A stretch of DNA of 27,270 nt from Alloprevotella sp. Lineage in GTDB: Bacteria > Bacteroidota > Bacteroidia > Bacteroidales > Bacteroidaceae. Position numbers and translations under genes: made by a program. Below the pieces are notes generated by a model that did no database searches, had not been told where the DNA came from, and worked only from the letters and a program-made list of their open reading frames with translations. The stretch spans positions 1 through 27,270 of the forward strand of contig JABZGM010000002.1 in the NCBI GenBank assembly GCA_015259235.1, read 5' to 3'. Positions 1 through 8,634 of the stretch are shown here, one piece after another (position 1 is the stretch's first letter; every line of letters starts with the position of its first letter).

Positions 1-1183
1 CATAAGAGAAGTGCACGAGGCTCTTGCCCCATTCAAAGCCGAGACGATCGAGGAGGAGAGAGAGGACTTGGAAGTGATAGTTTTGCTCATTGCCCACCAC
101 ATAGACCATCTTGTTGATGGGATAGTCGCGGAAACGGAGTTTGGCAGTACCGATGTCTTGGGTCATGTAGACCGAAGTGCCGTCGGCGCGGAGGAGGAGT
201 TTTTCGTCCAAACCTTCTTTGGTGAAATCAGCCCACACCGAACCATCTTCGCGGCGATAGAACAGATCTTTGGCGAGACCTTCTTCCACCTTTTCCTTAC
301 CTTCGAGGTAGGTGTCAGATTCGTAATAAATTTTGTCGAACGATACACCGAGGGCTTTGTAGGTTTCGTCAAAACCAGCATACACCCATTCGTTCATCTT
401 GCGCCAAAGACCACGCACTTCTTCGTCGCCTTGTTCCCATTTGCGGAGCATCTCGCGAGCTTCTACCATCAAAGGTACTTCAGCTTTGGCGCGTGTTTCA
501 GCTTCTTCTTCGCTTACACCTTGAGCGATGAGTTGCGCTTTGAGCTCAGCCACTTCAGCACGGTAATGTTGGTCGAAGGCTACGTAGTAGTCGCCTACTA
601 AGTGGTCACCTTTCTTGCCAGAAGATTCGGGCGTTTCTCCGTTGCCATATTTGAGCCAAGCGAGCATAGACTTGCAGATGTGGATACCGCGGTCGTTGAC
701 TATGTTGGTTTTCACCACACGTTGGTTGTTGGCTTCAGCGATTTTAGACACTGCCCATCCGAGGAGGTTGTTGCGCACGTGTCCGAGGTGGAGGGGTTTG
801 TTGGTGTTGGGCGAAGAATATTCCACCATGGTGAGTGGACTTTCGTCGTTGGGGAGCTGAAGTCCGTAGTGTGCATCGGCATCGATTGTTGCGAGGAGCT
901 GCAACCATTGAGCTGGTGCAATGACGAGGTTGAGGAAGCCCTTTACCGTGTTGAAAGAGGAGACAAGGTCTGTGTTGGCGATGAGCCATTGTGCGATGTC
1001 TTCACCTGTTTCTTCGGGCTTCTTCTTGGAGATGCGCAAGAAGGGGAAGGTAACGACAGTGAGGTGACCCTCGAAGTCGGGACGTGTCTTCTGCACCTGC
1101 ACTTGTTCGGCGGTGATGTCAGTGTCGTAGAGGGCTTTGATGGCGTTGACTACGGCAGCAGTGAGCAATTTTTCGATGTTCAT
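1..1183 (-). CDS. argS: Arginyl-tRNA synthetase, N-terminal two thirds (runs off left edge)
   Basis: Class I aminoacyl-tRNA synthetase that charges tRNA-Arg with arginine in the cytoplasm. I translated it from ATG at 1183 (starts MNIEKLLTAAVV); the frame stays open for 394 codons to the edge, where a full protein would be about 600 residues. Visible parts: an N-terminal ArgS-specific additional domain (about residues 1-110), the HIGH-type ATP-binding signature NTNKPLHLGH with HLGH at about residues 132-135, and at the edge the WGKSLVHFSY stretch that in this family leads into the KMSK-like loop. The KMSK loop and the anticodon-binding DALR domain lie outside the window. It starts 29 bases after the stop of the upstream EEP gene, so it is probably the last known member of a rhomboid-EEP-argS transcript. 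Identification is firm; the operon is inferred from spacing. Confidence 0.96.
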   Translation of the reverse strand, partial: MNIEKLLTAAVVNAIKALYDTDITAEQVQVQKTRPDFEGHLTVVTFPFLRISKKKPEETGEDIAQWLIANTDLVSSFNTVKGFLNLVIAPAQWLQLLATIDADAHYGLQLPNDESPLTMVEYSSPNTNKPLHLGHVRNNLLGWAVSKIAEANNQRVVKTNIVNDRGIHICKSMLAWLKYGNGETPESSGKKGDHLVGDYYVAFDQHYRAEVAELKAQLIAQGVSEEEAETRAKAEVPLMVEAREMLRKWEQGDEEVRGLWRKMNEWVYAGFDETYKALGVSFDKIYYESDTYLEGKEKVEEGLAKDLFYRREDGSVWADFTKEGLDEKLLLRADGTSVYMTQDIGTAKLRFRDYPINKMVYVVGNEQNYHFQVLSLLLDRLGFEWGKSLVHFSY

Positions 1184-1212
1184 GAGCTGTATAGGAATCT
1201 TTTTTTGTTTGT

Positions 1213-2364
1213 CTATTTTTTCTCATTCTTCCACACAAAAGTGGCAGAAATGGGTTGGTGGTCTGAATAAGGGGCTTCTTCGTCAACTTTAGCTTGAATG
1301 GGCTCGAAATCTTTGGAACAAAAGATGTGGTCGATGCGCACTCTGATGGCATTACGTCGGAAGGAAAAACCAAAACCTTGACCGGCTTTGCGGAAAGCAT
1401 CGGTGAGTCCTAAACTTGCCACCCGATGGCGGGTGTAGGAAATGGGAGTATCGTTGAAGTCTCCACAAAGAATGACGGGTTTGTCTTTGTGTTGTGCCAA
1501 ATAGTCTTCCACGGCATCCACCATTTCAGAGCGTTCCATGGCACTGTGAGCTATTTTTGAAAACAGGGTCTTGGTGTTGTTCCACTGACTGCGCTTGTCT
1601 TCTTTGGATTTGCCGTGCATCATGTTGGTGTAGCCTTCGAGCGTGGGACCTGAGAGGAGGTTGGAGCGGAAATGACAATTTACGACAATGAGTTCTCCGC
1701 GTGGATGCTGCAAGCGATAGCCGTAGATGGCATTGCCAGGATAGGCAATGATGAGTTTTTGTTCGAGAATGGGATAGGCACTAATGATGCCTACCACTTC
1801 TTCTTGTGTTCCCTCATAACTTATATAGTGCGTTGGCGTTGGAGCAAAACGACTTTCTATGTTTTTGAGATTATCGGGGTTGGCTTCTCCTTCTTGAAAA
1901 CAGATGATGTCGGCGTGCTGATCAATGAGATAGCGCACCAGTTCGTCTTGCTGTTCCATACCTCTGCCAAAAAAGAAGGTGTTGTAGCTCACCACTTTGA
2001 TTTGGTTGGCAGTAGCAGTGGTGGTTTCATTGTCGATGAAGGGATGGATGGGACAATAGGTGTAGATGTGCTGTGCGCAAACGCCCAGTCCTATCAAACA
2101 GAGCAACCACGTTTTGCGCGGCACAAAGAGCAGTCCTATGATCCAAAGGAAGAGCGTGCCGAAGAGAAAAATCGGAAATGCTAAGCCTACGACTCCGACC
2201 CACTTGAAAAGACGTGGGTCGATGTAGACACTAGCGGCAGAAATCCATAATCCCAAAATGGAGATACCCAATGCTCCCGACAAGAGCATTCCAAAGATGT
2301 GCGCCATGGGGGAAGGGGTGGACGCATCTTTGCATGAGTTTTGGGATTTTGATAAGAACGGCAT
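1213..2364 (-). CDS. Membrane-anchored endonuclease/exonuclease/phosphatase (EEP) family protein
   Basis: 383-residue protein. Residues about 20-105 contain three hydrophobic segments; from about 122 on it is a DNase I-like metal-dependent phosphoesterase domain, probably periplasmic. Catalytic landmarks can be seen in order: SYNTFFFGRG (Asn128), ICFQEGE (Glu158, metal ligand), VVNCHF (His231), LCGDFNDTP (Asp302, Asn304), RIDHIF (Asp345, His346) and YSDHQPI (Asp368, His369). The substrate cannot be told from sequence; the fold serves nucleases, sphingomyelinases and inositol-phosphate phosphatases alike. It lies 67 bases downstream of the rhomboid gene and 29 bases upstream of argS on the same strand; rhomboid-EEP pairs are common in Bacteroidales, so a shared envelope role is plausible. 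The first ATG at 2364 is used; a start at codon 20 (MAHIFGML) would keep all membrane segments and is a real alternative. Stop is TAG. Confidence 0.88.
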   Translation of the reverse strand: MPFLSKSQNSCKDASTPSPMAHIFGMLLSGALGISILGLWISAASVYIDPRLFKWVGVVGLAFPIFLFGTLFLWIIGLLFVPRKTWLLCLIGLGVCAQHIYTYCPIHPFIDNETTTATANQIKVVSYNTFFFGRGMEQQDELVRYLIDQHADIICFQEGEANPDNLKNIESRFAPTPTHYISYEGTQEEVVGIISAYPILEQKLIIAYPGNAIYGYRLQHPRGELIVVNCHFRSNLLSGPTLEGYTNMMHGKSKEDKRSQWNNTKTLFSKIAHSAMERSEMVDAVEDYLAQHKDKPVILCGDFNDTPISYTRHRVASLGLTDAFRKAGQGFGFSFRRNAIRVRIDHIFCSKDFEPIQAKVDEEAPYSDHQPISATFVWKNEKK

Positions 2365-2431
2365 ATATTCGGATAAATGGACTAGTAGTTTTCCTTAAGA
2401 AACAAGGAGAAGTTGCCCGTAGAGTTAGGAT

Positions 2432-3478
2432 TTATCGACGACTGTTGTTAAACAATTCTTTTTTCTCTTCTTCAGTGAGTGAAGCATAGCCCGAACGACG
2501 CACTTTCTCTAGGATTTCATCCATGCGCGCTTGTTGTGCACGTCGCTGCGCATTGTAGACTTGGTCGGAATTAGTGGGATTTTGATGTGAAGCCCCGTTG
2601 GAGTAGTTGCCGCTTTGACGCTGTTGTTGAGAGGAGGAACTAGCAGAGAAGATATTTTTGAAGCACTTTTCGACAGCGGCTCCGAATTTCTCGAAAGTGG
2701 TACGGATTTGTTGGAGAAAACCTCCCTTGTTTTGCTGATAACTTCCGCTATTGGTGTTGTATCCTCCGCTTTGTTGCGTGCCGCGATAGTTGTTCCAACC
2801 TTGGAAACCAGCTTGTCTGCGCTCTGTCTGTTTGCGCCAATAGCGGAAGATGAGCCATCCAAAGAACATGCCTCCGAGGTGGGCAAAGTGGGCTACGTTG
2901 CCGTTGGAGGTAAAGGCAGAGTAGGCTTCGATGGCTGCATAACCGATGACGAAGTATTTGGCTTTCATCGGGATGGGAGGAATGAGTAGCATGATGCGTT
3001 CGTTGGGGAAAGTCATCCCAAAAGCCAAGAGTACACCATAGCATGCACCACTGGCACCGATGGTGACCCACTGATTGAGATAACTGCTCATGGGCACAAT
3101 CATGCCATTGACAGCATCATATTGCGCCATTCCTGTGAGATAGTATTCTCCAAATTGCCACAACTCTTGACAGAAAGCAGCACCAATACCACAGACGAGA
3201 TAGTAGATGATGAAGCGTTTTTGCCCCATGGTTTGCTCAATGATGCGTCCGAACATCCACAAACTAAACATGTTGAGCAAGACGTGACTCCACGAAGCAT
3301 GGAGAAACATGTAGGTGAGTGGTTGGTAGATGCGAAAATCAGGGGCTAGCACAAAATGAAGCCCGAAGAGTTCGGTGAGCACATCACCATAACGCATCGA
3401 AATCACCTGTTGCACCATGAAGAGGATGATGTTGATGAAGAGGAGATTGCGGGTGATGGGAGGGATATTTTTGAACAT
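2432..3478 (-). CDS. Rhomboid family intramembrane serine protease
   Basis: 348-residue polytopic protease that cleaves transmembrane helices within the inner membrane. The catalytic serine lies in TIGASGACYGVL (Ser143 in the GASG motif) and the catalytic histidine in AHFAHLGGMFFG (His200). HVLLNM (His65, Asn69) supplies the usual oxyanion-hole residues of helix 2. About six membrane segments span residues 12-215. The C-terminal 130 residues are soluble, Gln/Asn/Ser/Gly-rich and of low complexity, ending in a short helix around ILEKVRRSGYASLTEEEKK, a C-terminal motif I recall from Bacteroidetes rhomboids. The substrate is unknown. It is the first gene of the likely rhomboid-EEP-argS transcript. 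A weak promoter-like TATCTTTC lies upstream at 3580-3573 on this strand. Confidence 0.93.
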   Translation of the reverse strand: MFKNIPPITRNLLFINIILFMVQQVISMRYGDVLTELFGLHFVLAPDFRIYQPLTYMFLHASWSHVLLNMFSLWMFGRIIEQTMGQKRFIIYYLVCGIGAAFCQELWQFGEYYLTGMAQYDAVNGMIVPMSSYLNQWVTIGASGACYGVLLAFGMTFPNERIMLLIPPIPMKAKYFVIGYAAIEAYSAFTSNGNVAHFAHLGGMFFGWLIFRYWRKQTERRQAGFQGWNNYRGTQQSGGYNTNSGSYQQNKGGFLQQIRTTFEKFGAAVEKCFKNIFSASSSSQQQRQSGNYSNGASHQNPTNSDQVYNAQRRAQQARMDEILEKVRRSGYASLTEEEKKELFNNSRR

Positions 3479-3858
3479 AGAGAGAGGGGTAAGTGCAGTT
3501 TTGAAGCTGGGGCAAGGGATGATAGAGCGTTACTCGGAAGGGATGGACAAAAAAAGCTGCGAACAAAAAAATGAAAGATACCAGGAAACTATATATTCAA
3601 TTACGAGTATACCTTCAATTACGAGTTGTACTATTCTGGTCTAATAACCGATTGGGACTTAATTCAACTCTTTTACTACTCTTTTTTCTTGATTTTCAGT
3701 GATCATCCATGAGAAATTCATACTTCTCTGAGGAAATTTCCGTGCGCTTCAAAATACATTCTCACAAAAACGACATAGCTCGCGAGGCACTGCGACGGTA
3801 AGTCGTAGCGCAACTCGCGAGAATGTATATAGGGAGATGAGATAGTCTCAGGGGCGGA
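3479..3858. other. 380-bp intergenic stretch without a gene; repeat-rich
   Basis: No credible coding region is seen. From right to left it holds the nested inverted repeats at 3754-3828, a bland AT-rich stretch, a 13-bp direct repeat (TTCAATTACGAGT at 3596-3608 and 3614-3626, start-to-start 18 bases), and the leader of the rhomboid gene with a weak minus-strand TATCTTTC box at 3573-3580. Short reading frames here are A-rich or antisense and have no family resemblance. Confidence 0.7.
3754..3828 (-). terminator. Nested inverted repeats downstream of the ABM gene, possible terminator
   Basis: Three nested dyads: outer ATACATTCTC (3754-3763) with GAGAATGTAT (3819-3828); middle CTCGCGAG (3779-3786) with an identical self-complementary copy (3814-3821); inner TGCGAC (3791-3796) with GTCGTA (3802-3807) around a GGTAA loop. 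On the minus strand the middle stem is followed about 9 bases later by five Ts, so it may end the barrel-ABM transcript. Outer and middle right arms share three bases (3819-3821), so they cannot both pair fully. Confidence 0.5.
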
Positions 3859-4134
3859 TTAGAAATCGAACTTTTCGATTTTCATAAGTCCGAGTTCTTT
3901 GAGCTGAGCCACGTAGGTTTTGAACTCTTCGCTAGCAGCATGAGCTTCGAGAGCTGCGGCATTTGTCCAAGTTTCGCAGAACATGAACACATCGCTACGA
4001 GTGCCGCTTTCAAATACGTCGTAAGACACGCAGCCTTCTTGCTTTTGGCTAGCAGCGGTGAGTGCGAGAGCAGCTTGAAGTGCTGCATCATATTTACCTT
4101 CGTTGGCTTGAAAAAAACAATTGATACGAACCAT
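3859..4134 (-). CDS. Antibiotic biosynthesis monooxygenase (ABM) domain protein, YgiN-like
   Basis: 91 residues, the normal length of a single-domain ABM protein: a dimeric ferredoxin-like alpha/beta fold used by quinol monooxygenases and by many uncharacterised stress proteins. Visible family features are the N-terminal strand VRINCFFQA, the central GCVSYDVFES and FMFCETWTN strands, and the helix ALEAHAASEEFKTY, whose His lies where ABM proteins have the conserved aLxxHxxSxxF pattern. The substrate cannot be stated. It begins 40 bases after the stop of the outer-membrane barrel gene on the same strand, so co-transcription is likely. The fold is confident, the chemistry is not; haem degradation is less likely because no further haem-ligand signature is evident. 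Confidence 0.85.
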   Translation of the reverse strand: MVRINCFFQANEGKYDAALQAALALTAASQKQEGCVSYDVFESGTRSDVFMFCETWTNAAALEAHAASEEFKTYVAQLKELGLMKIEKFDF

Positions 4135-4174
4135 GTTATGTAAGTTTTGAGTGTTGATAATACATCCTAGAGGA

Positions 4175-4810
4175 TTAGAAATAGTAAGTCGCTTGCACGT
4201 TGAATGTATTCAGACGATAAGCAGGCAGCACCTTTTGACCGGTTTTTATTTCTACGGAGTTGAGTATTTTTTCTCCCATTTCGCCAAGTGCTACGTTGTA
4301 GCCGATACCGAGATCGAGGTGACCACCGAGTGCCACACCCGCACCAAAATTCCAAGTTGTGGTGAGGTTGTTGGTTTTATACACGGTGTTGTCTATCAAA
4401 GCGGAGAGATTCACCTTGTTACTTCCTAATCCATAGGAAAATTGAGGACCAGTGGCGAGATATACACCCACTTTTTGAACGGTGAGATTGAGTTTCAAAT
4501 TGAGTGGAATGTCTACAGACTTCAATTTTTCCGTCACTTCGAGATTGCCAGCAGCAATTTTGTATTCACGTTGGTTATAGTGCAATGCACCTTCTATGCC
4601 CAATCCTGCAAATAAGTCCATGTAGGCTTTAGGACCGATGAACCAGCCTGAACCGTTCTTACCTTCGAGCGTGCGAGTCAAAGCTGTCTTGTCGAAGGAG
4701 GCAGAAGTGAGGTTATAACCTCCCGTTACACCGAAGCGAATATCGCCAAAAGCATTCGCTGAAAGAGCAGTGGTGAGGAGCACCACAAGTGTAAGCAAAG
4801 TCTTTTTCAT
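4175..4810 (-). CDS. Small outer-membrane beta-barrel protein
   Basis: About 211 residues from the start at 4810 (MKKTLLTLVVLLTTALSANA, a clean Sec signal peptide). An upstream in-frame ATG at 4852 would add 14 residues that spoil the signal peptide, so the inner start is preferred. After cleavage, alternating polar/aromatic strands such as IRFGVTGGYNLTSASF and VGVYLATGPQFSYGLG, plus the terminal VQATYYF ending in Phe, are typical of an OmpW/PorT-type eight-stranded barrel inserted by BAM. Function is unknown. Upstream on this strand is a weak TATTTTCC (-7-like) box at 4838-4831, read below confidence. It is followed by the ABM gene. Confidence 0.87.
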   Translation of the reverse strand: MKKTLLTLVVLLTTALSANAFGDIRFGVTGGYNLTSASFDKTALTRTLEGKNGSGWFIGPKAYMDLFAGLGIEGALHYNQREYKIAAGNLEVTEKLKSVDIPLNLKLNLTVQKVGVYLATGPQFSYGLGSNKVNLSALIDNTVYKTNNLTTTWNFGAGVALGGHLDLGIGYNVALGEMGEKILNSVEIKTGQKVLPAYRLNTFNVQATYYF

Positions 4811-4902
4811 AAAGCTTTGTTGATTAGTGTGGAAAATAGGGGTTCTTCCCACGAATTAAACATGAGCGGCAATCTCTGGTTTGCGTGCTATGTGTGGTGT
4901 GT

Positions 4903-6261
4903 TTACATGTGGATAATCACACGTTCCACATAGTACACCAAGATGCCTGCAAAATAGCCTGCTGCAGCTACCCAAGTAATCTTCTTCATGTACCAGCCGA
5001 AGGAAATCTTTTCGAGTCCCATTGCCACTACGCCTGCTGCACTACCGATGATGAGCATAGAACCACCCACACCAGCACAGTAAGCCAGTAATTGCCAGAA
5101 GATGCCGTCTGATGCAAAGTCGCCAGCTTGAACGATGGGATACATGTTCATGCAACCAGCCACGAGAGGTACATTGTCCACAATAGAAGAAGCCACACCG
5201 ATGGCACCAGTGACGAGGAAATGATTACCTCCCGACACTTCATTGAGCCATTGACCAAAGGCAGGGAGAACGCCCGTTTCCTTCAAAGTAGCCACAGCAA
5301 GAAGAATGCCAAGGAAGAAGAGAATGGTGGTCATATCGATTTTGTGGAGAATCGTAGCCACACGTTGTTTCATGGTGCTATCGCGATGAGCTTTGCGACG
5401 GTAGAACACTTCGGTCACTGTCCAGAGCAAGCCCAACACGAGTAGGATGCCCATGTAAGGAGGAAGTTCGGTGAAACTGTGGAAGAGGGGCACAAACAAA
5501 AGACCACCCACACCGAGAATAAAGATAATGTTGCGCTCTATTTTTCCGAATTGGTGACCAGTATGCGCAGCCACTTCGCTGCCTTCTGCAGGAGCACTTA
5601 ATTCGCCTTTGAGTTGGAACTGTAACAAAAGGGCAGGAATCACCATTGCCACAAGGCTAGGAATGAAGATTTCTTTGATAACGCCGCCTGCTGTCAAGCT
5701 ACCTTTTATCCACAACATGATGGTGGTGACGTCGCCAATGGGAGAGAAAGCACCACCAGCATTAGCTGCAATCACAATGAGTGAGGCATAGATGAGACGG
5801 TCATTGTGGTTGTGCACCAATTTGCGCAACACCATGATCATCACAATCGTAGTGGTGAGGTTGTCGAGCACAGCAGAAAGGAAGAAGGTGATGAAAGAAA
5901 TCTTCCAAAGCAAAGCACGTTTGGAGCGCGTGTCGAGCGCATCGCGCACAAAGTTGAAACCGCCGTTGGTGTCAATCACTTCCACAACAGTCATTGCACC
6001 CATCAAGAAGAAGAGTGTTTCGGTGATTTCTCCCAAATGTTCGCGCAAACTGTGTTCCGAAACGTATTGCGCTACACTGCCATCGCCAATGCTTTGCAGC
6101 ACTTCGGCAGAAAGATATTGAGCTGCGCCTGTGGTGTACAACACCCAGCAAATAACACACATGAGCAAGGCCACAGCCGCTTTATTTACTTTGAGCACAT
6201 CTTCGAGCGTTATGCAGAGATAACCCAAAAAGAAGACGGCTACGATGATAGAAGTTAGCAT
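4903..6261 (-). CDS. nhaD: Na+/H+ antiporter NhaD
   Basis: 452-residue inner-membrane protein of the ion-transporter (IT) superfamily that expels Na+ or Li+ in exchange for protons. About 11-12 hydrophobic segments are evident. NhaD/ArsB-like signatures include FFLMGAMTVVEVIDTNGGF, the AVLDNLTTTIVMIMVL segment with its conserved Asp-Asn, GAFSPIGDVTTIMLW, and the symmetry-related SSIVDNVPLVAGCMNMYP with a second Asp-Asn. The DN pairs on the two half-repeats are the expected transport residues. The length is standard and no frame problem is seen. It is divergent from tRNA-Arg, with 187 bases between them. It points the same way as the barrel gene but 92 bases separate them, so an operon is uncertain. 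Confidence 0.94.
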   Translation of the reverse strand: MLTSIIVAVFFLGYLCITLEDVLKVNKAAVALLMCVICWVLYTTGAAQYLSAEVLQSIGDGSVAQYVSEHSLREHLGEITETLFFLMGAMTVVEVIDTNGGFNFVRDALDTRSKRALLWKISFITFFLSAVLDNLTTTIVMIMVLRKLVHNHNDRLIYASLIVIAANAGGAFSPIGDVTTIMLWIKGSLTAGGVIKEIFIPSLVAMVIPALLLQFQLKGELSAPAEGSEVAAHTGHQFGKIERNIIFILGVGGLLFVPLFHSFTELPPYMGILLVLGLLWTVTEVFYRRKAHRDSTMKQRVATILHKIDMTTILFFLGILLAVATLKETGVLPAFGQWLNEVSGGNHFLVTGAIGVASSIVDNVPLVAGCMNMYPIVQAGDFASDGIFWQLLAYCAGVGGSMLIIGSAAGVVAMGLEKISFGWYMKKITWVAAAGYFAGILVYYVERVIIHM

Positions 6262-6406
6262 AGAATGAATAAAGAAATGAGTTATAGATAGAATGCTTGC
6301 GCAAATTTCGCGAAAAAAATGGGCATAGGCAAAGTTTTTGACGCTGATTTATGTTCTCTTCTGCGAAAATACTCAATAAAGATGAGGAGATTTCGGTTTT
6401 TATCCT

Positions 6407-6414
6407 TATTTTTG
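6407..6414 (+). promoter_or_regulatory. Bacteroidetes -7 box of the tRNA-Arg promoter
   Basis: TATTTTTG matches the Bacteroidetes -7 consensus TAnnTTTG exactly, 34 bases before the tRNA, which would leave a 5' leader of roughly 28 bases. No good TTTG -33 box is found at the expected spacing. Confidence 0.55.
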
Positions 6415-6448
6415 CATAGTTATTCCACGCTTATTCCTATGAAATCTT

Positions 6449-6520
6449 GGCTTCGTAGTTCAATGGATAGAACAACCCTCTCCTAAAGGGTAAATAGGGG
6501 TTCGATTCCCCTCGGGGCTA
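6449..6520 (+). tRNA. tRNA-Arg (anticodon CCT)
   Basis: 72-nt cloverleaf read by hand. Acceptor GGCTTCG with CGGGGCT (some G-U pairs), D stem GTTC/GAAC, anticodon stem ACCCT/AGGGT with loop CTCCTAA giving anticodon CCT (reads AGG), a 4-nt variable region AAAT, T stem AGGGG/CCCCT with loop TTCGATT, discriminator A. CCA is not encoded. The first acceptor pair is G-U, which is unusual, but the rest of the fold is good. Confidence 0.95.
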
Positions 6521-6638
6521 CTAGCACTTTGTTTGTTTTGGTGCTTTCACGCTAGCTCATTTTAGGAGCTTTCGTGGGTGACATCGTGAATGCTAGACAG
6601 AGTGCTGTGTGCATTTTCACCGAAATTGATCTACCACC

Positions 6639-7562
6639 ATGTCTTCCTCTCCTATTCGTTCGTTTGAGCAGTTGCACCATCATTTGGCGCAGCTCCCTTC
6701 TCGTTGCCGTTTGGCAGTGGCACATCCTGCCGATGCACACACCCTCCAAGCCGTGCTCGAGGCTGTACAACTCGGCTTTGTAGACGCCTTCTTGGTGGGT
6801 GAAGTCTATGCTCCTTTGTTGGAAAATATTTCCTCCGAAATAGCTGCTTGGGTGCACCACATTCCAGCTTCCGATGCTGGAGCCGCGATGCAACAAGCCG
6901 TGCAGATGGTGCATGATGGAGAAGCAGATGCTTTGATGAAAGGTTTGGTGAATACCGACGATCTCTTGCGCCATGTGCTCAACAAAAACTATGGTCTTCG
7001 CCAAGAAGGAGGAGTCATTAGTCATGTAGCGGCTTTCTACTTGCCGCAGTTGGAGCGCATTGTGCTCATGTCGGATGTAGCGGTGATTCCCTACCCTTCG
7101 CCTGAGCAACGCCGCGCACAACTCACTTATGCCACTGCCCTAGCTCACCAGTTGGGTATCGAAACACCTCGTGTGGCTTTGTTGCATTTTTGTGAAAAGG
7201 TGAGCGAAAAATTCCCTATCACCCTCGATTATGCAGCTTTGAAAGAAGAAGCAAACAAGGGAGTTTTTGGAAAAGTCATCGTAGATGGTCCCCTCGATCT
7301 ACTTTGTTCACTTTCGCCCCAAGGACTTACCGACAAGCACCTCACTAGTGTGCTCGAAGGACAAGCCGATGTTTTGATTTTCCCAGACATCGAAACCGGC
7401 AATGCTGTCTATAAAACCCTCTCTTTTCTTGTGCCTAAGGCAGAAGCCGCCTCGATGCTCGTAGGCACCACCCATCCTGTGGTGCTCACCTCTCGTGGTG
7501 ATTCGATAACCACAAAAGTCAATAGCCTTGCTTTGGCTGCCATTCAGACTAAAAAGGACTAA
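6639..7562 (+). CDS. ptb: Phosphate butyryltransferase / phosphate acetyltransferase-family enzyme
   Basis: 307 residues, the normal Ptb length. It moves the acyl group of butyryl-CoA (or another short or branched acyl-CoA) to phosphate, releasing CoA and giving the acyl-phosphate used by the next gene. PTA/PTB landmarks: the N-terminal RLAVAHPADAHTLQAV, DALMKGLVNTDDLLRHVL, the acid-pocket region RIVLMSDVAV, GKVIVDGPLDL, and the C-terminal LIFPDIETGNAVYKTL. The stop (7560-7562) is 4 bases before the buk ATG, a tight two-gene operon. Substrate preference (butyrate versus isobutyrate or isovalerate) cannot be read from the sequence. No strong promoter box is visible in the 118 bases after the tRNA. 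Confidence 0.92.
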   Translation: MSSSPIRSFEQLHHHLAQLPSRCRLAVAHPADAHTLQAVLEAVQLGFVDAFLVGEVYAPLLENISSEIAAWVHHIPASDAGAAMQQAVQMVHDGEADALMKGLVNTDDLLRHVLNKNYGLRQEGGVISHVAAFYLPQLERIVLMSDVAVIPYPSPEQRRAQLTYATALAHQLGIETPRVALLHFCEKVSEKFPITLDYAALKEEANKGVFGKVIVDGPLDLLCSLSPQGLTDKHLTSVLEGQADVLIFPDIETGNAVYKTLSFLVPKAEAASMLVGTTHPVVLTSRGDSITTKVNSLALAAIQTKKD

Positions 7563-7566
7563 AACC

Positions 7567-8628
7567 ATGCGCATTCTAGTCATCAACCCCGGTTCTACCT
7601 CCACCAAAGTGGCAGTCTACGAAGACGAACGTCCTGTGCTGCTCCGCAACATTCGCCACACTGCCGAAGAGTTGAGGGCATATCCCACTAGTTTCGACCA
7701 ACTTCCGTTGCGACAAAACAAAATTGTGCAGACGCTCGAAGAAGAAGAGATTCCTTTTGCTTTCGATGCCATTGTGGGACGTGGCGGTCTCACACACCCC
7801 ATTCCGGCTGGTGTCTATCGTGTCAACGCGCAAATGCTCCACGACACGCGCACAGCCATCCGACAACACGTTTGTAATTTGGGTTGTCACATCGCGGCTG
7901 CACTTGCCAGTAAGATAGACCATTGCGAAGCCCTCATTGCCGACCCTGTGATTGTCGATGAGATGTGCCCAGAAGCCCGCATCTGTGGCAGTCCCGATAT
8001 GCGTCGCAACAGTGTGTGGCATGCCCTTAATCAGCGTGCCACGGCTCGTCGTCACGCACTTTCCATTGGTTGCCATTATGAAGACCTTGATCTCATCGTG
8101 GCTCATCTGGGAGGCGGCATCACCATCGGTGTGCATCATCACGGCCGTACCATTGATGTCAATAACGGACTGGATGGCGAAGGACCTTTCTCTCCTGAGC
8201 GTGCAGGAACGCTCCCCACTGCCGATCTCATCCGCATGTGTTTTAGTGGAGAATATACAGAGGAAGAGTTGTTGCGATTTGTTGGAGGAAAAGCCGGTTT
8301 GGTGGCATGGCTGGGCACTAGCGACACACGCGAAATTCTCGAACGTATCGAAAGTGGTGACGAAGAAGCGAAACTCGTCATGGACGCTATGATTTATCAC
8401 ATTGCCAAGGGCATCGCTGCCCAAGCGGCTGTGCTTTGTGGTCGCTATGATGCCATTCTCATCACTGGAGGTTTGGCGCACGCCCACTACATCACCTCGC
8501 GTCTGCGAGAACGTGTGTCATTCATTGCGCCCGTTCACATCTATCCTGGTGAGAACGAAATGGAGGCTCTCGCAGAAAATGCCTTGGCTGTGCTGCGCAA
8601 TCAGCGTGAAGTGCTGGAATATCAATAG
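7567..8628 (+). CDS. buk: Butyrate kinase
   Basis: 353-residue ASKHA-fold kinase that transfers phosphate from butyryl-phosphate (or a branched acyl-phosphate) to ADP, making ATP and a free short-chain acid. MRILVINPGSTSTKVAVYED is the N-terminal phosphate-1 motif. AHLGGGITIGVHHHGRTIDV and NGLDGEGPFSPERAGTLP are the central acetokinase-family motifs, and LITGGLAHAHYI is the adenosine motif. The start at 7567 is chosen because it begins exactly at the conserved motif and lies 4 bases after ptb; a start 39 bases upstream would overlap ptb and add unrelated residues. The stop is TAG and is followed at once by a terminator hairpin, so ptb-buk is a self-contained transcript end. Confidence 0.95.
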   Translation: MRILVINPGSTSTKVAVYEDERPVLLRNIRHTAEELRAYPTSFDQLPLRQNKIVQTLEEEEIPFAFDAIVGRGGLTHPIPAGVYRVNAQMLHDTRTAIRQHVCNLGCHIAAALASKIDHCEALIADPVIVDEMCPEARICGSPDMRRNSVWHALNQRATARRHALSIGCHYEDLDLIVAHLGGGITIGVHHHGRTIDVNNGLDGEGPFSPERAGTLPTADLIRMCFSGEYTEEELLRFVGGKAGLVAWLGTSDTREILERIESGDEEAKLVMDAMIYHIAKGIAAQAAVLCGRYDAILITGGLAHAHYITSRLRERVSFIAPVHIYPGENEMEALAENALAVLRNQREVLEYQ

Positions 8629-8634
8629 CCGTTG

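Noticed and set aside
602..1270. Long plus-strand frame opposite argS (222 codons)
   Set aside because: The minus strand reads as an intact ArgS with the HLGH motif; the plus frame has no family resemblance and is a shadow.
7576..8487. 303-codon minus-strand frame inside buk
   Set aside because: Antisense to a clear butyrate kinase with all ASKHA motifs; no family features in the minus frame.
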